Source: Eremomyces bilateralis CBS 781.70
Lineage: Eukaryota > Ascomycota > Dothideomycetes > Eremomycetales > Eremomycetaceae
DNA: 64,000 nt
Direction of reading: 5' to 3'
Assembly: GCF_010015585.1 (NCBI RefSeq)
Contig: NW_022985074.1
Span: 430,816-494,815, forward strand
Under the pieces are notes generated by a model, which had not been told where the DNA came from, did not search any database, and saw nothing but the letters and a program-made list of their open reading frames with translations. Of the stretch, positions 45,773 through 57,960 are shown piece by piece. A program made the position numbers and the translations under genes. Each line of letters begins with the position of its first letter. The first letter of the stretch is position 1.

Positions 45773-47484
45773 ATGCCATACAATACTCGCCGCAAGTCGT
45801 TGTCGCTGCCCTCGATGGGAATCCAGATCCCGACATCCAGAGCGCATCGTTCACCGCCGTCCACCATCTCATCCAGCTCCAGCACCACCTCGACCGCCAC
45901 TCACCACCGTCACCACAACAACACAACAAACACCGCGACCGCACCCGAGCAAACATCACCACCCGCAAAACGACTCAAACGATCGCATATCTCCAGCTCG
46001 ACATCTCCGCCTCCACCCACATTCCAGCGGCGACCGTCGGTAAAATTCCACGATGAGCGACCATCGGCGCATCGTCCGTCGCAACAGACGCCTCCGCCAT
46101 CACCCGGGGCGAGCGACGGACTGAAGGTCGATACCGATGGCATCAACGACGACGTGGTCGTCGGCGTGATCGAGCAACTGGAGAAGACGGGCAATCGGCC
46201 GCACATGCTGAAGGAGCTTGCTGCCATTCTGCACGGGGTCGTCCCAGTGGTCCAAACGTACGTCAAACTCCCAATCCACCCCTTCAGAGTTCCATTACCC
46301 CTATCCGCCGTTCATAAGCTGATCTCTCCCAATCCAGTTCCGCCAATCCCACAGCCGTCATCTCATCCCGTCTCACCACCTACCTCCGCCGCCCCTGGAC
46401 CACCCTCTCCCCCTGCCCCCTCTCCAAAGAGCTCGTCGACGTCCACCCGCGCAAAGTCTACTTCTTCCTCACCAACCAACCCCGGCAACCCATCCCCACC
46501 CTCCCGCCGGCTCTCCTCTCCACCAACCGCATCATCTCCCCCTCCCTCTCCTCCCACCCCGACGAAGAAGACGACGAATCCACCACCGCCTCCGAGGCGC
46601 TCCGCCGCCGCCAAATCTCCCCCTCCCCGGAACTCGACCTCAGCTCGCCCGAGATGGAAGACGCGACCCTACATCCTGGCCAGCGCGATGCACCCATGAG
46701 CTTCGGGTCGCATGCGCCGTCGAATCCGCGCCTCCACCACAGCCCGACCGGAATGGGCCGGCATCGCGGCGCAAGCCCGCAGGCCGAGGGCGTGGAGCGC
46801 GAGTTCGAGCAGATGGTGTCGACGCTGCGCCGGCGCAGCAAGTCGCTCAGCGTCGAGCTATCCCGCGCCTCGAAAGAGCCCCCTATATCCACCACATCCA
46901 CCACCACCTCCACATCGCCCCCGAACTCCGTCGCCTCCTTTCCCCGCGCAGTCTCCTCTACTTCGACCTCCGCCTCCACCACCACCTCCGCTCACCCCCA
47001 CATCAAACAAGAAGACCTCCCCGACGCCGACCACCCGACCTCCATCCCGAGCCACCCCGCCGACGTTGGCGCCAACCCCGACGCGATGCGCCTCGACCTC
47101 GACGCCGACGAGCTCGCCGCCCGCGAAATCGAGGAATCCGACGCCATCGCCGCGCTGCGTAACTCTGAGGCCGCGGCGGCGCTGTTCGGCGACGGGGCGA
47201 TTTCGGTACCGGCGGGCGCGGTGGAGGATGTGCCGATGCTGATGGTGGCGGGGGGTTATGAGGGAGAGGTGGAGATGGAGGAAATACGAATGGGAATGGG
47301 GCAGGCGGGTGCTGGTACCGAAGTGGGTGGAAAGTTCGGCGAGGGCGCGCGGGTTGAGCTATCGATGGAACGGGAGGTGGAAATGGAGATAGAAACAGGA
47401 GGGTTCGAGGGGGAGTGGGAGGAGTTTCGGAGTCCGGAGGCGGTGGAGGTGGAGGAGTTGGAGGAGCTGTTTGGGGACTTCTGA
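45773..47484 (+). CDS. GDS1-type winged-helix domain protein
   Basis: Two exons (45773-46257, 46338-47484) with an 80-bp intron (GTACGT..CCAG) encode 543 residues. The N-terminal ~120 residues are Ser/Thr/Pro/His-rich, with a basic patch KRLKRS. The GDS1 winged helix spans about 126-213: DVVVGVIEQLEKTGN, LKELAAILHG, then after the splice TSANPTAVISSRLTTYLRR, CPLSKELVDVHPRKVYFFL and QPIP. Yeast Gds1 is linked to nuclear control of mitochondrial function, and the fold suggests DNA or chromatin binding. The remainder is disordered, with an acidic, Gly/Glu-rich C terminus (EVEMEIE-type stretches). The intron was placed so that VVQ-TSANP continues the domain; reading through it would give a Pro-rich out-of-family stretch. 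The ATG at 45773 has an AAGATGC context and is the first giving the typical N terminus MPYNTRRKSLSLPS. Confidence 0.85.
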
Positions 47485-48640
47485 AGGAGTGGTTGTTTTG
47501 GTCTTTCCTTTACCATTTCAAGAGATATTATCATATTCATCGTACGGAGCGGGACGGATGGTTGGCGGGGCAGTCTTTGATTTTTTTTCTCTCTCTCTTT
47601 TCTTGTCTCCGCGATATCGGGAAGGGAACCATGGCGCAAAAAGTAGGGAGTCCCGTGTCGCCTCCTGCATGTTTCTCTCTTCTCTGCTCACGTTGCGACT
47701 TTGCTCTCCCCCCTCACCTCAGCTCCCCCCCGGTCGCTTTCCGCAGTAATATCCAGATCATTCCGATACTCTTTTCTTTGCCTTGCTCTCCTATCTCATC
47801 TAGATCTCCGTTTGTCGCGCAAGCGAACCTGGGCTGGAGCGATGGGACGTGGTTTTAGAACCCCCTACCTGTCTGCGTCGCTTCGGATCGGATGGCGATG
47901 GCGTGACTTTTATCGCATAGTGCGAGGTGGATTTGGGTTCGAAGCCGGATGGTGGGTTGGGTGCATTAGACTTTGGATGATAGAGACGATACCTTGTTAG
48001 ATGGAGCAGCGAATGCATCTGTTAAAGCATATCAGCTGGTTGGCTATTATATTACTGTGATGCGTTCCTCGATCTGTATCTGACAATTCTGGCTCCGTTG
48101 TTCCATTCTAACATCACACCGTTCCTAATGCTCGCTCGCAACCATCCCATTAATATCGTCTTGCTCCATTTAGATATCCCCTGAATTCCTCTGTCGAAAT
48201 CGCACTTTGAAGAAACTCGGTGTGTGATTGGTTGCCGGAAAACAAAACCGCGATTGGCGATCTGCAGTCGGACAATCCCAGCCTCCATGATTTCCGGGCA
48301 CACGACAACGCATGAAGTGAAAACGTAACGTCGCGGACTACGGGATTTTGTGGCTCCTGTGATATTTGTGAGCACTTCGTTCGGTATTAAGATTCATGTC
48401 AAGAAAATTTCGTTTGCAGCTCGAGTTTATAGCATCGCGCTTACGATTTTGTGTTCACGTCAAGAGCCGGATATCGCCCAACGTCAGCGGTACTTCACAG
48501 CAAGTCGGAGCTGCCAGGCCACTTTTGCGATTCTTAATTTTACGTGACAGCATGACTTCACCGTAGCTATTCTGTAACCCAAGTATCGCTAATATCCAGC
48601 CCTCCTTCATTTTGGCATCTCTTCCCAACCCTCACCCACC
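47485..48640. other. Intergenic, no gene seen
   Basis: About 1.15 kb between two plus-strand genes. Pyrimidine-rich patches near 47580-47610 and 47700-47810 resemble fungal promoter tracts. Frames present lack domain similarity. Confidence 0.4.
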
Positions 48641-50751
48641 ATGCCCTCTCACGTGGAAGACGAGCGCATCGTCTACGTCCGCCGCTCCGACCACCACCAC
48701 CGGCACGGCAGCCGGGACGACCGGGACGATCGGGACGACGACCGCAGAGAGACGGTGATTATCAGGCGACGCGACGACGATGACCGCAGAAGAGACGATG
48801 AGCGGAGGTCGTCGTCACTGCTGCCGCGGAGGGAGGAAGACGAGGAGCGGAGGGAGGTGCTGGTGAGGAGGGAAGGGGAGGGGAGGCAGAGGCGGAGGGA
48901 GAGGAGGCATGGAGCGGGGGGACCGATTAAACGGTTGGTGGTGGCTTGTGATGGTAAGTGGGTTTTGTGAACTTTGAGGATTTCGAGATGGGGTTGCGAG
49001 AAGAGCTTGGAACGGTCTGGTGAGCAAGGGGGCTGAGAATGGAGAGATTGTGTTTCTTCATGGTCGGGGTGCGTGATTCGGAGACGAATCCACAGATTCG
49101 AGGAATTGAAGCAAGAAAGGAGGCGGTCATGGAGTCCTCATATATCGCATCAAAAAATATTGTTCGCCATCAACTAACAACGATTCCAGGAACATGGGTG
49201 AGTCGAGCGAAATGTCCCTATAGGAAATAACCCCAAGGCGCTGAATCATCCAGCTTGACTCCGACAATGGCATGATCAACGGCCAAATCGCCGTCCCTAG
49301 CAACGTTACCCGCCTCTCCCGCGCCATCAAATCCGAATCTTTCGACGGCATTCAGCAAGTCGTCTACTACCACGCCGGGGTTGGCACCTCAGGTTCTATC
49401 CTCAACCGCATCGCCGTCGGCGCCACCGGCGAGGGTATCGAGTCCGACGTCCGCGAAGGCTACTCGTTCATCTGCAACAACTGGGCACCCGGCGACGAGA
49501 TCTTCCTAATGGGTTTCTCCCGCGGCGCGTTCACCGCACGCAGCATCGCCGGACTGGTCGGAGAGATCGGTGTGCTGACGAAGAAAGGGCTGCATGAGTT
49601 GGTCGAGATCTATCACGACGTCACGCATCGGAGGGATCGGAGATATCGGCCGAGGAATCCGGATCGGCCGTTTCCGAATAAGCCAAGTGCGAGTGATCCG
49701 ATGTATCGGATCGAGTTGGAGAGGGTGAGTAAACGAGTTTGCGAACGTGGCGGAAGGAACTGACAATCGAAGCGCGGACTCACCACTTTAGATGTCTCTG
49801 TCAAGGCGATTGCTGTTTGGGATACGGTCGGTTCACTCGGCGCTCCTCGCGTCCCCATCCTAACGCGCTTGGGGATTCAGACCGAGGAATCCAAAGATAT
49901 GCAATTCCACGACACCAAGCTTTCTATTGGCGTGGAAAATGCCTTTCAAGCGCTTGCCCTGGATGAGCGACGGGGCATGTTTTCTCCCGCGGTGTGGGAA
50001 AAGCCTAGGGGAAACAACACCACGCTTCGCCAGGTCTGGTTTCCCGGCGTCCATTCCAGCGTCGGCGGTGGGCAGGACGATATGAATCTGTCGAATATAT
50101 CGCTGGCGTGGATGATGGCGCAATTGGAGCCGTTTATAGACATGGATACGGATTACGTGCTTCGACAGGAAGATATGAATATCCGATGGTATAAAGAGGG
50201 GAGGATGAGAGTGCGGCCGTGGTCGTTCGGTAAATCCCCCTGATTCGAGCGAGACAACTAGTTCATAGGCTGTTCATCCGGATCTAATCTGTCCTGCTAA
50301 CAATCCCCCAGGTCATTTCCCCGAATCCATGCGAGGTGTCTATTCCATAGCCGGTGGCACAACCCGTACGCCAGGCCGCTACTACGCCATCGATCCACCC
50401 ACCGGGGAAGAATCCGACCGCCCGCTCCGCGATACCTGCGAGTACGTCCACCCATCCGTCCGCACACGGATCCGGCTCCGCGGCCCAGGAAGAGATGACC
50501 GCGGACCGTACGAACCCGAGGCCTTGGACGACTGGAAACTCATGATCGAGTACCCGCCCGAGGATCCCGAAGGAAGGCACTCGAAGCCCCGAGTCTTCTG
50601 GAGAGCCAGGTTTAGAGAGGAGGCGGTTAGCACAAGGGTGCTGCCGGAGGCGCCGCTTTGGGGTGTGGAGAAGCAGTTGTTAGCACTGGATCCGGAGACG
50701 GAGGAATATGTGTATCGACCACCACCATCTAGAAGAAGGGATAGGGGATAA
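48641..50751 (+). CDS. DUF2235 alpha/beta-hydrolase-fold protein
   Basis: Five exons (48641-48953, 49190-49197, 49254-49724, 49773-50229, 50312-50751) give 562 residues. DUF2235 proteins have an alpha/beta hydrolase fold; bacterial relatives include type VI secreted phospholipases, while the fungal substrates are unknown. The N-terminal ~95 residues are extremely charged (Arg/Asp/His/Glu runs) and end before KRLVVACDG. The second exon is just 8 nt; it completes CDG-TW, followed by LDSDNG and PSNVTRLSRAI. The nucleophile elbow is GFSRGAF near residue 194. Later blocks are LTTLDVSVKAIAVWDTVGSLG, FHDTKLSIGVENAFQALALDERR and QVWFPGVHSSVGGG, the last carrying the likely catalytic histidine. The introns are 236, 56, 48 and 82 bp, all GT..AG. 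The 236-bp first intron is unusually long for this window. Confidence 0.88.
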
Positions 50752-51172
50752 AGGGGTAATATGACTACGGCATTGGTCAAAGTGGCCGCAGGATAAAGGT
50801 GTTATACCAAGTGCCATACCAGACCTTTTAACAATGATACTATATTTCACTGAACACCACCTCATTCCCCGTCACCTAGTCCATCACAGCAAACTTAAGC
50901 TTCCAGTTGTTGGTGTTCGCCATTGATTAAAACTAAATCGAGTATTTTCAGGATGCACGTGACCAAATATGTGACGATTCGCACAGCGGACGACTCACGC
51001 CGCACAGGCAGTTGCAATTTATCGGAATGACGATGTGAACTTTTGACTCAGCACTTTTTTGATAGAACCAGTAAACAACCAATTGATACCTCGCCACGAA
51101 TTCAAGGTCTCTGCGGTGTTTTCCCTTTCCCCAAATCCAAAATAAAGAGATTTCTGCTCTCATCCGTGCGAT
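50752..51172. other. Intergenic, GlnRS promoter
   Basis: About 420 bases between two tandem plus-strand genes; it must hold the polyadenylation region of the DUF2235 gene and the GlnRS promoter. No distinct motif is called. Confidence 0.4.
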
Positions 51173-53286
51173 ATGAGCGAGCCCGCGCCGGAGACGGCAA
51201 CATTGCCCGAGCGGCCGAAGAAAGTGAAGGAGCCTAAGAAGCCGAAACCACCGAAGCAGCCAAAGGCGCCTAAGCCCAAAAATGAACAACAAGGCAAACC
51301 GAAGTCTAAAGCGGCAGCTGCCTTTGCACATGATCCGGATTCTATGTTCAAAGTCGGCTTCCTCTCCGATGTCTATGAAGAGAAGCCTGTATCGGACACG
51401 GTCCAGAAAATCGTGACACGATTTCCTCCTGAGCCGAATGGATTCCTACACATTGGCCATAGCAAAGCGATCGCGGTGAATTTCGGATTCGCTAGATATC
51501 ATAAAGGCGATTGCTTCCTTCGCTTTGACGACACCAACCCGCAAGGAGAGGAAGCGAAGTACTTCATCGCGATCGAGGAGATCGTCCGTTGGCTCGGGTT
51601 CAGTCCGGTGCGGATCACCAACGCAAGCGATAATTTCGATCGTCTCTACGAGCTTGCTGAGGATCTTATCCAAAGAGATGGCGCTTATGTTTGCCATTGC
51701 ACGAGTATGAGTAGTGTTCCGTGCAGGTAGATCCCCATGCTGACGTCTATTTAGAGGCCGAAATCAAAGCGCAACGCGGCGAGAGCGCAGAAGGCACGAG
51801 GGGACAAGCTCGATATGCGTGTACCCATCGTTCCAGACCGATTGACGAATCCCTTCAGGAGTTCCGGGCAATGCGTGACGGCAAGTACAAGCCGGGCGAA
51901 GCAGCCCTTCGCATGAAGCAAGATCTTGAAGACCCCAACCCGCAAATGTGGGATCTATTCGCCTATCGGATATTGGGTGAGGAGGAGTCTCACCATTTCC
52001 GAACCGGGGACAAGTGGAAAATCTACCCCACCTATGATTTTGCGCACTGTTTGTGCGATAGTGCCGAGGGCATCACGCATTCACTGTGCACGACCGAGTT
52101 TGAATTGTCTCGTGTCTCTTACGAGTGGCTCTGTGATAAACTTGAAATATACAAGCCGATGCAGAGGGAGTAAGTCATATGTGTTCCTTGCTCCTCCCAG
52201 CTATTAATTTGATTCAAGGTACGGCCGCCTGAATGTCTCAGGTACAGTCCTCTCCAAGCGTAAAATCGTCCAGCTCGTCAAAGAGGGCCATGTCAGGGAC
52301 TGGGACGATCCGCGGCTATACACGCTTATTGCGCTGCGTCGCCGTGGTATCCCTCCTCGGGCCATTCTCAATTTTGTCAACGAGTTGGGAGTCACCAAGG
52401 CGAAGACGAACATTCAGGTGACGCGTCTGGAGCAGACAGTACGGAGGTACCTCGAAGTGACTGTCCCCCGTCTCATGGTTGTCCTGGAGCCCCTGAAAGT
52501 CGTGATCGACGAACTTCCGGATGATCACGTGGAGATGGTCGATCTTCCTTTCGGCAAGGATGAGTCGTTTGGGGTAAGCAATAGTACTTAATGCATGCAC
52601 CAACGGGAGTTACTGACGGTGGACGATAGACGCACACAGTTCCATTGAGCAAAACGGTTTACATTGAGAGGAGCGATTTCCGGGAAGAGGATTCGCCAGA
52701 CTACTTCCGCCTCGCGCCTGGGAAATCAGTCGGTCTCTTCAGGGCACCGTACCCGATCATCGCAACCTCCTATGATAAGGACCCTGAAACTGGCGCCGTC
52801 ATTTGTGTTCATGCAAAGCTCGAGAAACCAGGTGAAGATGGGAAGATAAAGAGGCCCAAAGCGTGAGCAAGCCCCAAGCAATGTGCGCAATCTGGAAGTA
52901 CACAACTAAAACCAACTCACAGCTTCGTCCACTGGGTTGCGGAAGCACCCGCCCAAGGCAGTCCACTCCGCGCCGAAGTCCGTGTCTCCAACCAGCTCTT
53001 CAAGTCCGATGATCCATCTGCGCATCCCCAAGGATTCCTCGCAGACATCAATCCCGACTCAGAAGAGATTTATCCAGATGCGATGGTTGAAACCGGATTT
53101 AAGGACATTCGGGCGTCGGCACCATGGCCGAAGGAGGGAGGGGAGAAGGAGCAGACAGGGGATTCGGTTCGCCCTGAGACGGTGAGGTTCCAAGCAATGC
53201 GCGTTGGATACTTCACGGTCGATCGTGAAACGACGGATGATAAGCTGATATTGAATCGGATCGTCAGCTTGAAATCGTCAGCTTGA
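51173..53286 (+). CDS. GLN4: Glutaminyl-tRNA synthetase, cytosolic type
   Basis: This class I synthetase charges tRNA-Gln. Five exons (51173-51704, 51755-52169, 52219-52573, 52630-52862, 52923-53286) encode 632 residues, with introns of 50, 49, 56 and 60 bp. The N terminus is a Lys/Pro-rich tail ([13 protein letters not shown]) that may aid tRNA binding. Catalytic landmarks are [17 protein letters not shown] near residue 84 (HIGH motif), FDDTNP, then YVCHCT joined to [22 protein letters not shown], and VLSKRK near 326 (the KMSKS-type loop). The C-terminal anticodon-binding beta-barrels include [15 protein letters not shown] and [12 protein letters not shown]. Choice between GlnRS and GluRS rests on the HIGH-region context, the [10 protein letters not shown] block and overall length. 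The N-terminal helical domain found in yeast Gln4 is largely missing, as is common in filamentous fungi. Confidence 0.95.
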
Positions 53287-53858
53287 AGGATGGGCAAGGG
53301 AAAATGTGATTGCTAGAGGCATAGCTGGCTGGACACACTTATGTCCTTTACGTTCGTGACGAGTTCACTGCAGAAATGCAACTATGAAATGACGGTGGAC
53401 ATTCCTTAAGCCATGAAGGGCTGATGGCTGTTTTTGTGACTAGGTATCCCATGTTCTTTCCTGTGGACTTGTAGTATCACGATAGATAAGACTACGAGTT
53501 TGAATGTAGCCAAAGATTCATGGTGTATCATATCCGGTGACCTAATTTTCCTATCCCCGAAATAGTTGTAAATGCGTCGGCAGCTTTGTGTTAATCATGT
53601 CCAAGTTTAGATCATCACTCCACCATGGCTAAGTGACAGGGGGCTGGATTTGTATCATGAATCTCGCCCTCCAATGCTTCAGCCAGAGCAGCTCAACTCC
53701 TGTGACAAACCACTTTCGCAGCCATGCAATCCCACCAAATTCTCACATCTAATTATCATGATCCGCGCCATCACCTCCTCCCCTCATCGTGATCTCGCAT
53801 GATGCAAAAATAACCTCCAATTCCACAGTATCCCTTACCATTGTTCTACCTATTCAAC
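53287..53858. other. Intergenic, ARP5 promoter
   Basis: About 570 bases between GlnRS and ARP5 in tandem. No gene is seen. Confidence 0.4.
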
Positions 53859-56268
53859 ATGGCCGACAATACCATTTCTCGGCGTAACTCGCCTCCTCCA
53901 GCACCAAGCCAGCTCTGGTCTCTCTCCGAGCCTCCGTTCGAGGGCTTCAAGCCGGTCGATCACGAAGGCTTCAAGCGAAGCACACCGGAAACAGCAATCG
54001 TCATTGACAATGGTACGCATATTTAGCATCGCATTATCGCCGCAGTTGCTAACTAAGGACGAAGGATCATATAATGTACGCGCAGGCTGGTCCTTCGACA
54101 AGAAACCACGCTTCACTTCCCCTCCGGTCATGGCCCGATACCGAGACCGGAAGATCAACCGAATGTACACGTTCGTGGGATCGGACATATACTCGGACGG
54201 CACGGCGCGTGGACAAGCGAAGAACGTGTATGAGCCGGGCAACAATGTTATCAACAACTGGGATGTCATGGAAGGCGTTCTGGATTGCGTGTTTAATAAA
54301 CTGGGAATCGAGGCGGATCCTTCTGGTGGCATCGGACGGCCGATCCTGATGACTGAGCCCGCAGGCAACATGCCTTACTCGCGCAAGAGTGAGTGAGAAC
54401 ACGCGATTTCTGGCATAACCATACTGACGAGCATTCAAGCTATGACAGAAATCTTATTCGAAGCATATGGCGCGCCGTCCGTTGCATACGGCATCGATTC
54501 TCTCTTCTCCTACAAATACAATAACGGACGGACTGGTCTCGTTGTTTCCTCATCATATACCTCTACAAACATTATCCCCGTCGTCAACTCAAAAGCGATG
54601 CTCACACAAGCCTCGCGCCTCAACTGGGGCCGCTACCACACCAACGAATGCCTCCTCAAGCTCATGAAGCTCAAATACCCCCCCTTCCCCGGCAAAATTA
54701 CTGATCCTCAGTCCGACGATCTGGTGCGCGAGCACTCACGAGTCAGCACCAACTTCGATGACGAGATCACCGCGTTCCTCGACTGGACGGGTCTTGAGGA
54801 CCGGGATCGCATCGTACAACACCCATATACCGAGCAAGTGGTGGTGCAGAAGACCGAAGAGGAGCTCGCGCGCGCCGCAGAGAAGCGCAAAGAGAGTGGT
54901 CGACGACTACAGGAGCAGGCGGCGAAGATGCGATTAGAAAAGCTGATCCTCAAGGAGCAAGAGCTCGCGTGGTACAGAAACCTACAGGAGAAGCTCGCCA
55001 ACGCCACCACAAAGAAAGAAACGAAGCGGCTGTTGGATGACGGTGATTTTAATGATGAAGGCCAGTTGGACAAGCGAGTCCGAGAGCTCGATAAGAACAT
55101 CCGCAAGGCTAGGAACAAGGATGTTGGCGACGTCGAAGAGGAAGAGGAGATCCCTACATTCCCATTACTGGAGATCGCCGACGATCAGCTTGATGAGGAT
55201 CAACTCAAGCAGAAGAAGCAGCAGAGATTGCATAAGAACAATTATGACGCTCGGATGCGAGCAAAGGTGGAGAAGGAGAAGGAACGCGCGCGAATCGCCG
55301 AAGACGAGCGGATCGACTCCGAAAGGCGAGAAACAGACCTGGAGGGCTGGATCGAAGAGAAACGAGCCGCTCGCGAAGTCCTCGTTGCGAGGGCCCGTGA
55401 GCGCGAGCGACTGAAAGCCGAGCTCGGCAACCGCAAGTCAATGGCAAATCAAATGCGCATGAAAACCATTGCGAATCTCGCCTCGGACACCCCGATAGGC
55501 AAAAAGCGACGTCGTGGTGGTGGCGCCGACGATGACGATTTCGGTGCCGATGATGCGGATTGGGGCGTTTATCGACAAGTCGCGACCGGCGAGGATGCGT
55601 CCGACGACGAAGAGGAGGATCTGGGTGGCACGCTGAAAAAGATCGAGGCGCAACTGCTCGAGCATGATCCGAACTTCACGGAGGAGAGTACGCGGGAGGC
55701 GCAGACGGATTGGACGAAGAGCTTGCTGCATGCTTTCTGGAGGGGACCGTGGCCGTTTGATCCCGAGCTCCCGCGCGAGACGCATCAACTCCATCTCAAC
55801 GTCGAGCGAATCCGCATTCCGGAAGTGGTGTTCCAACCCAACATCGCGGGTGTCGACCAAGCCGGATTACTGGAGGTCATGGGCATGATTCTCAACGAGC
55901 GGCTCGCGGATGACCCACACAAGGCGGATATGCTGAAGGACATCTTCCTGACGGGCGGAAATACCATGTTCACCGGCTTCGACGAGCGCGTGCGGAATGA
56001 GCTGAGGGCATTGCTCCCTGTCAATGCAGAGTTGAGCGTCCGCAGAGCTGGGGAACCTTGCTTGGATGCCTGGAAGGGTGCGGCACGATGGGCAGGGGAA
56101 CAGAAAAACAAGAATGCGTTTATGACCAAGGCGGAATGGAGTGAAAAGGGCGGGGATTATCTCAAGGTACTATATTCTCCCCTCTTTTCTTTGACTTCTT
56201 TCTCCTCTTTGAGTTGTGCCGGTCTAACAATGTCACAGGAGCATGACAGCGGGAACATCTGGCTCTGA
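53859..56268 (+). CDS. ARP5: Actin-related protein 5, INO80 subunit
   Basis: ARP5 is a subunit of the INO80 chromatin remodeller, where it pairs with IES6 and is needed for nucleosome sliding. Four exons (53859-54012, 54065-54388, 54440-56166, 56239-56268) encode 744 residues. The introns are 52, 51 and 72 bp. The actin fold is recognisable: AIVIDNGSYNVRAGW (phosphate loop 1), NNWDVMEGVLDCVF, ILMTEPAGNMPYSRK-TMTEILFE, GLVVSSSYTSTNIIPVV, then IFLTGGNTMFTGFDERV near the end. Between about residues 290 and 500 lies the large charged coiled-coil insert diagnostic of ARP5 (many Glu/Lys/Arg, for example EELARAAEKRKESGRRLQEQ). The last exon is 30 nt and gives EHDSGNIWL. Acidic clusters flank the insert. 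IES6 lies 6 kb downstream on the same strand. Confidence 0.95.
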
Positions 56269-57960
56269 AACTGACTGCGGTGATACCATCAAAATCGATC
56301 TCGACACTGGAGAAGCGGTCTCATGTAACGAGGAAGCGGACTTTAGACGTTCCAATATACCACGTACAACCCGTGCGAGCAACTTACTACCGTAGTTGCT
56401 ACACTTCAAGTCGTGTTGGGCACTCAGGTTGCATCAGCCACAGGCTGCTGCCTCAGTCTTCCGGCAAGGCAAGATATCTCGAAGGCCTGGAATCAAGAGA
56501 CGACATAACGTCTCATAGACCCTTAAGCCTAGACGATGCCGCCTGTGGGCACTACGTATACCGCATATGTAACACTACAAAGCCAATCTTATTTGTCTAA
56601 ATGGTGAAAGCCACGTGAGATGCTGCAGCTGGGCCCGCGAATGAGGATTTCGAGTTCTTTCTGCGTCAAGTAAGGTGGACAGCAATCCGTAATCAATGAC
56701 ATCCGATTCGAGGAAGTTGGCTTGACAATGTGAGAAATAGGGCACACCTGGTGCTTGTATGGTTAAGCATTCCGTTGCCCACTACTTTGACGAGACAACA
56801 ACCGTCTCATTCGTATTCCACTCAAACCCTCTTCGTGCCAAGTCCAGATACTTCGCAAAACACAGAACGACCGCAATCCAGTCGGTATAAATTTACTCCA
56901 GTTCTATTCTCCAAAAATTTGTTATAAATGGGACCATGATTCGCATCGCCATCAATTCGACATCGGCAAATGAAGCAAATTGGCCCGTTGTTATCGATAA
57001 GCTCCTACCCGCTAAGTCGAACCGCCGTTGGTTCGTCGCGGAGCCAAGCGAGATTAAAATGGCAGCAGACTGCAGAGGACCCATGAACCGTCCCAGCTCC
57101 AATATCATGAAACATCCTTTCGTCACGTAGCCTCATGCTTCAGCCAGTGAGCTAGTCAGCACTGCATCCCTACTAAATTCTTCCTTGTTGAACCCTCGTG
57201 GGTTCCTGCACCAGTTTTCTTGGTGGCGGAGTGGCGGACGTCAGGTTGGTTGGTGGACAGGGGATGTCCACGATGCAGGGCTACGACTGGGCCGTCAGTA
57301 GCCCTATGCGTCGATCGTGATCCTCTCATTCGAGAACGCCGTAGTCTGGGGACTACGGGCGAGGCCTCGAAATTCCGATGAACCGGGATGTGGCAGGAGA
57401 TGATGTGCGAGGATGACGAGGAAACTGTTAAGTGCGAGCCTTGCATCACTCAGAGTTGCATGGCCCTGGGGCGCGGGACTGGTCGATGTCGGTCGGATTT
57501 CAAGCATTTTGGACTTTGTTCTGGCCATCGTTGCCGAAGGCTGTCAGAAGGATGCAGGGTTCGGTAATTACTTATCTTGATTTCCTGGAGGAAGCGTTCT
57601 TCGTTCCCTTCTTTTGGACCCTCGGACTTCCTCATGTCTACGCTTCGGTGACCGTCCTATTTTCCTTCTGCATCATTTTCAACTCTTCACCGTACCTTAT
57701 GTGCCTAAGACCAATGGTACATCTTTTCATTTCTCACTATCCTTAACCACCTGTGGCTGCGCCTCGTTGGCCCTGAAATAGTTTCCAGGCCGTCCGCTCC
57801 TTACTCGCTTTGCGAAAAGTGTCATCGGATCACATATCTTCATTTTTCCCTTGCTTCCTTTTGGAGTATCAACGGCCTTTTATTTTATGCCCATAAACGC
57901 GACCCGTATTTTATTTGTTTCGCCCACTAGAATCGGAGGGATGCTCCAGTGATCAGCAGA
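56269..57960. other. Intergenic, no supported gene
   Basis: About 1.7 kb between ARP5 and the next plus-strand gene. Short frames occur on both strands, for example a hydrophobic 104-residue frame at 57432-57746 without family resemblance. The last few hundred bases should be the promoter of the next gene. Confidence 0.4.

Noticed and set aside
45568-46056. Alternative 162-codon frame overlapping exon 1 of the GDS1-like gene
   Set aside because: A shadow of the repetitive Ser/His/Thr coding sequence in a different frame; the chosen frame alone leads into the winged helix.
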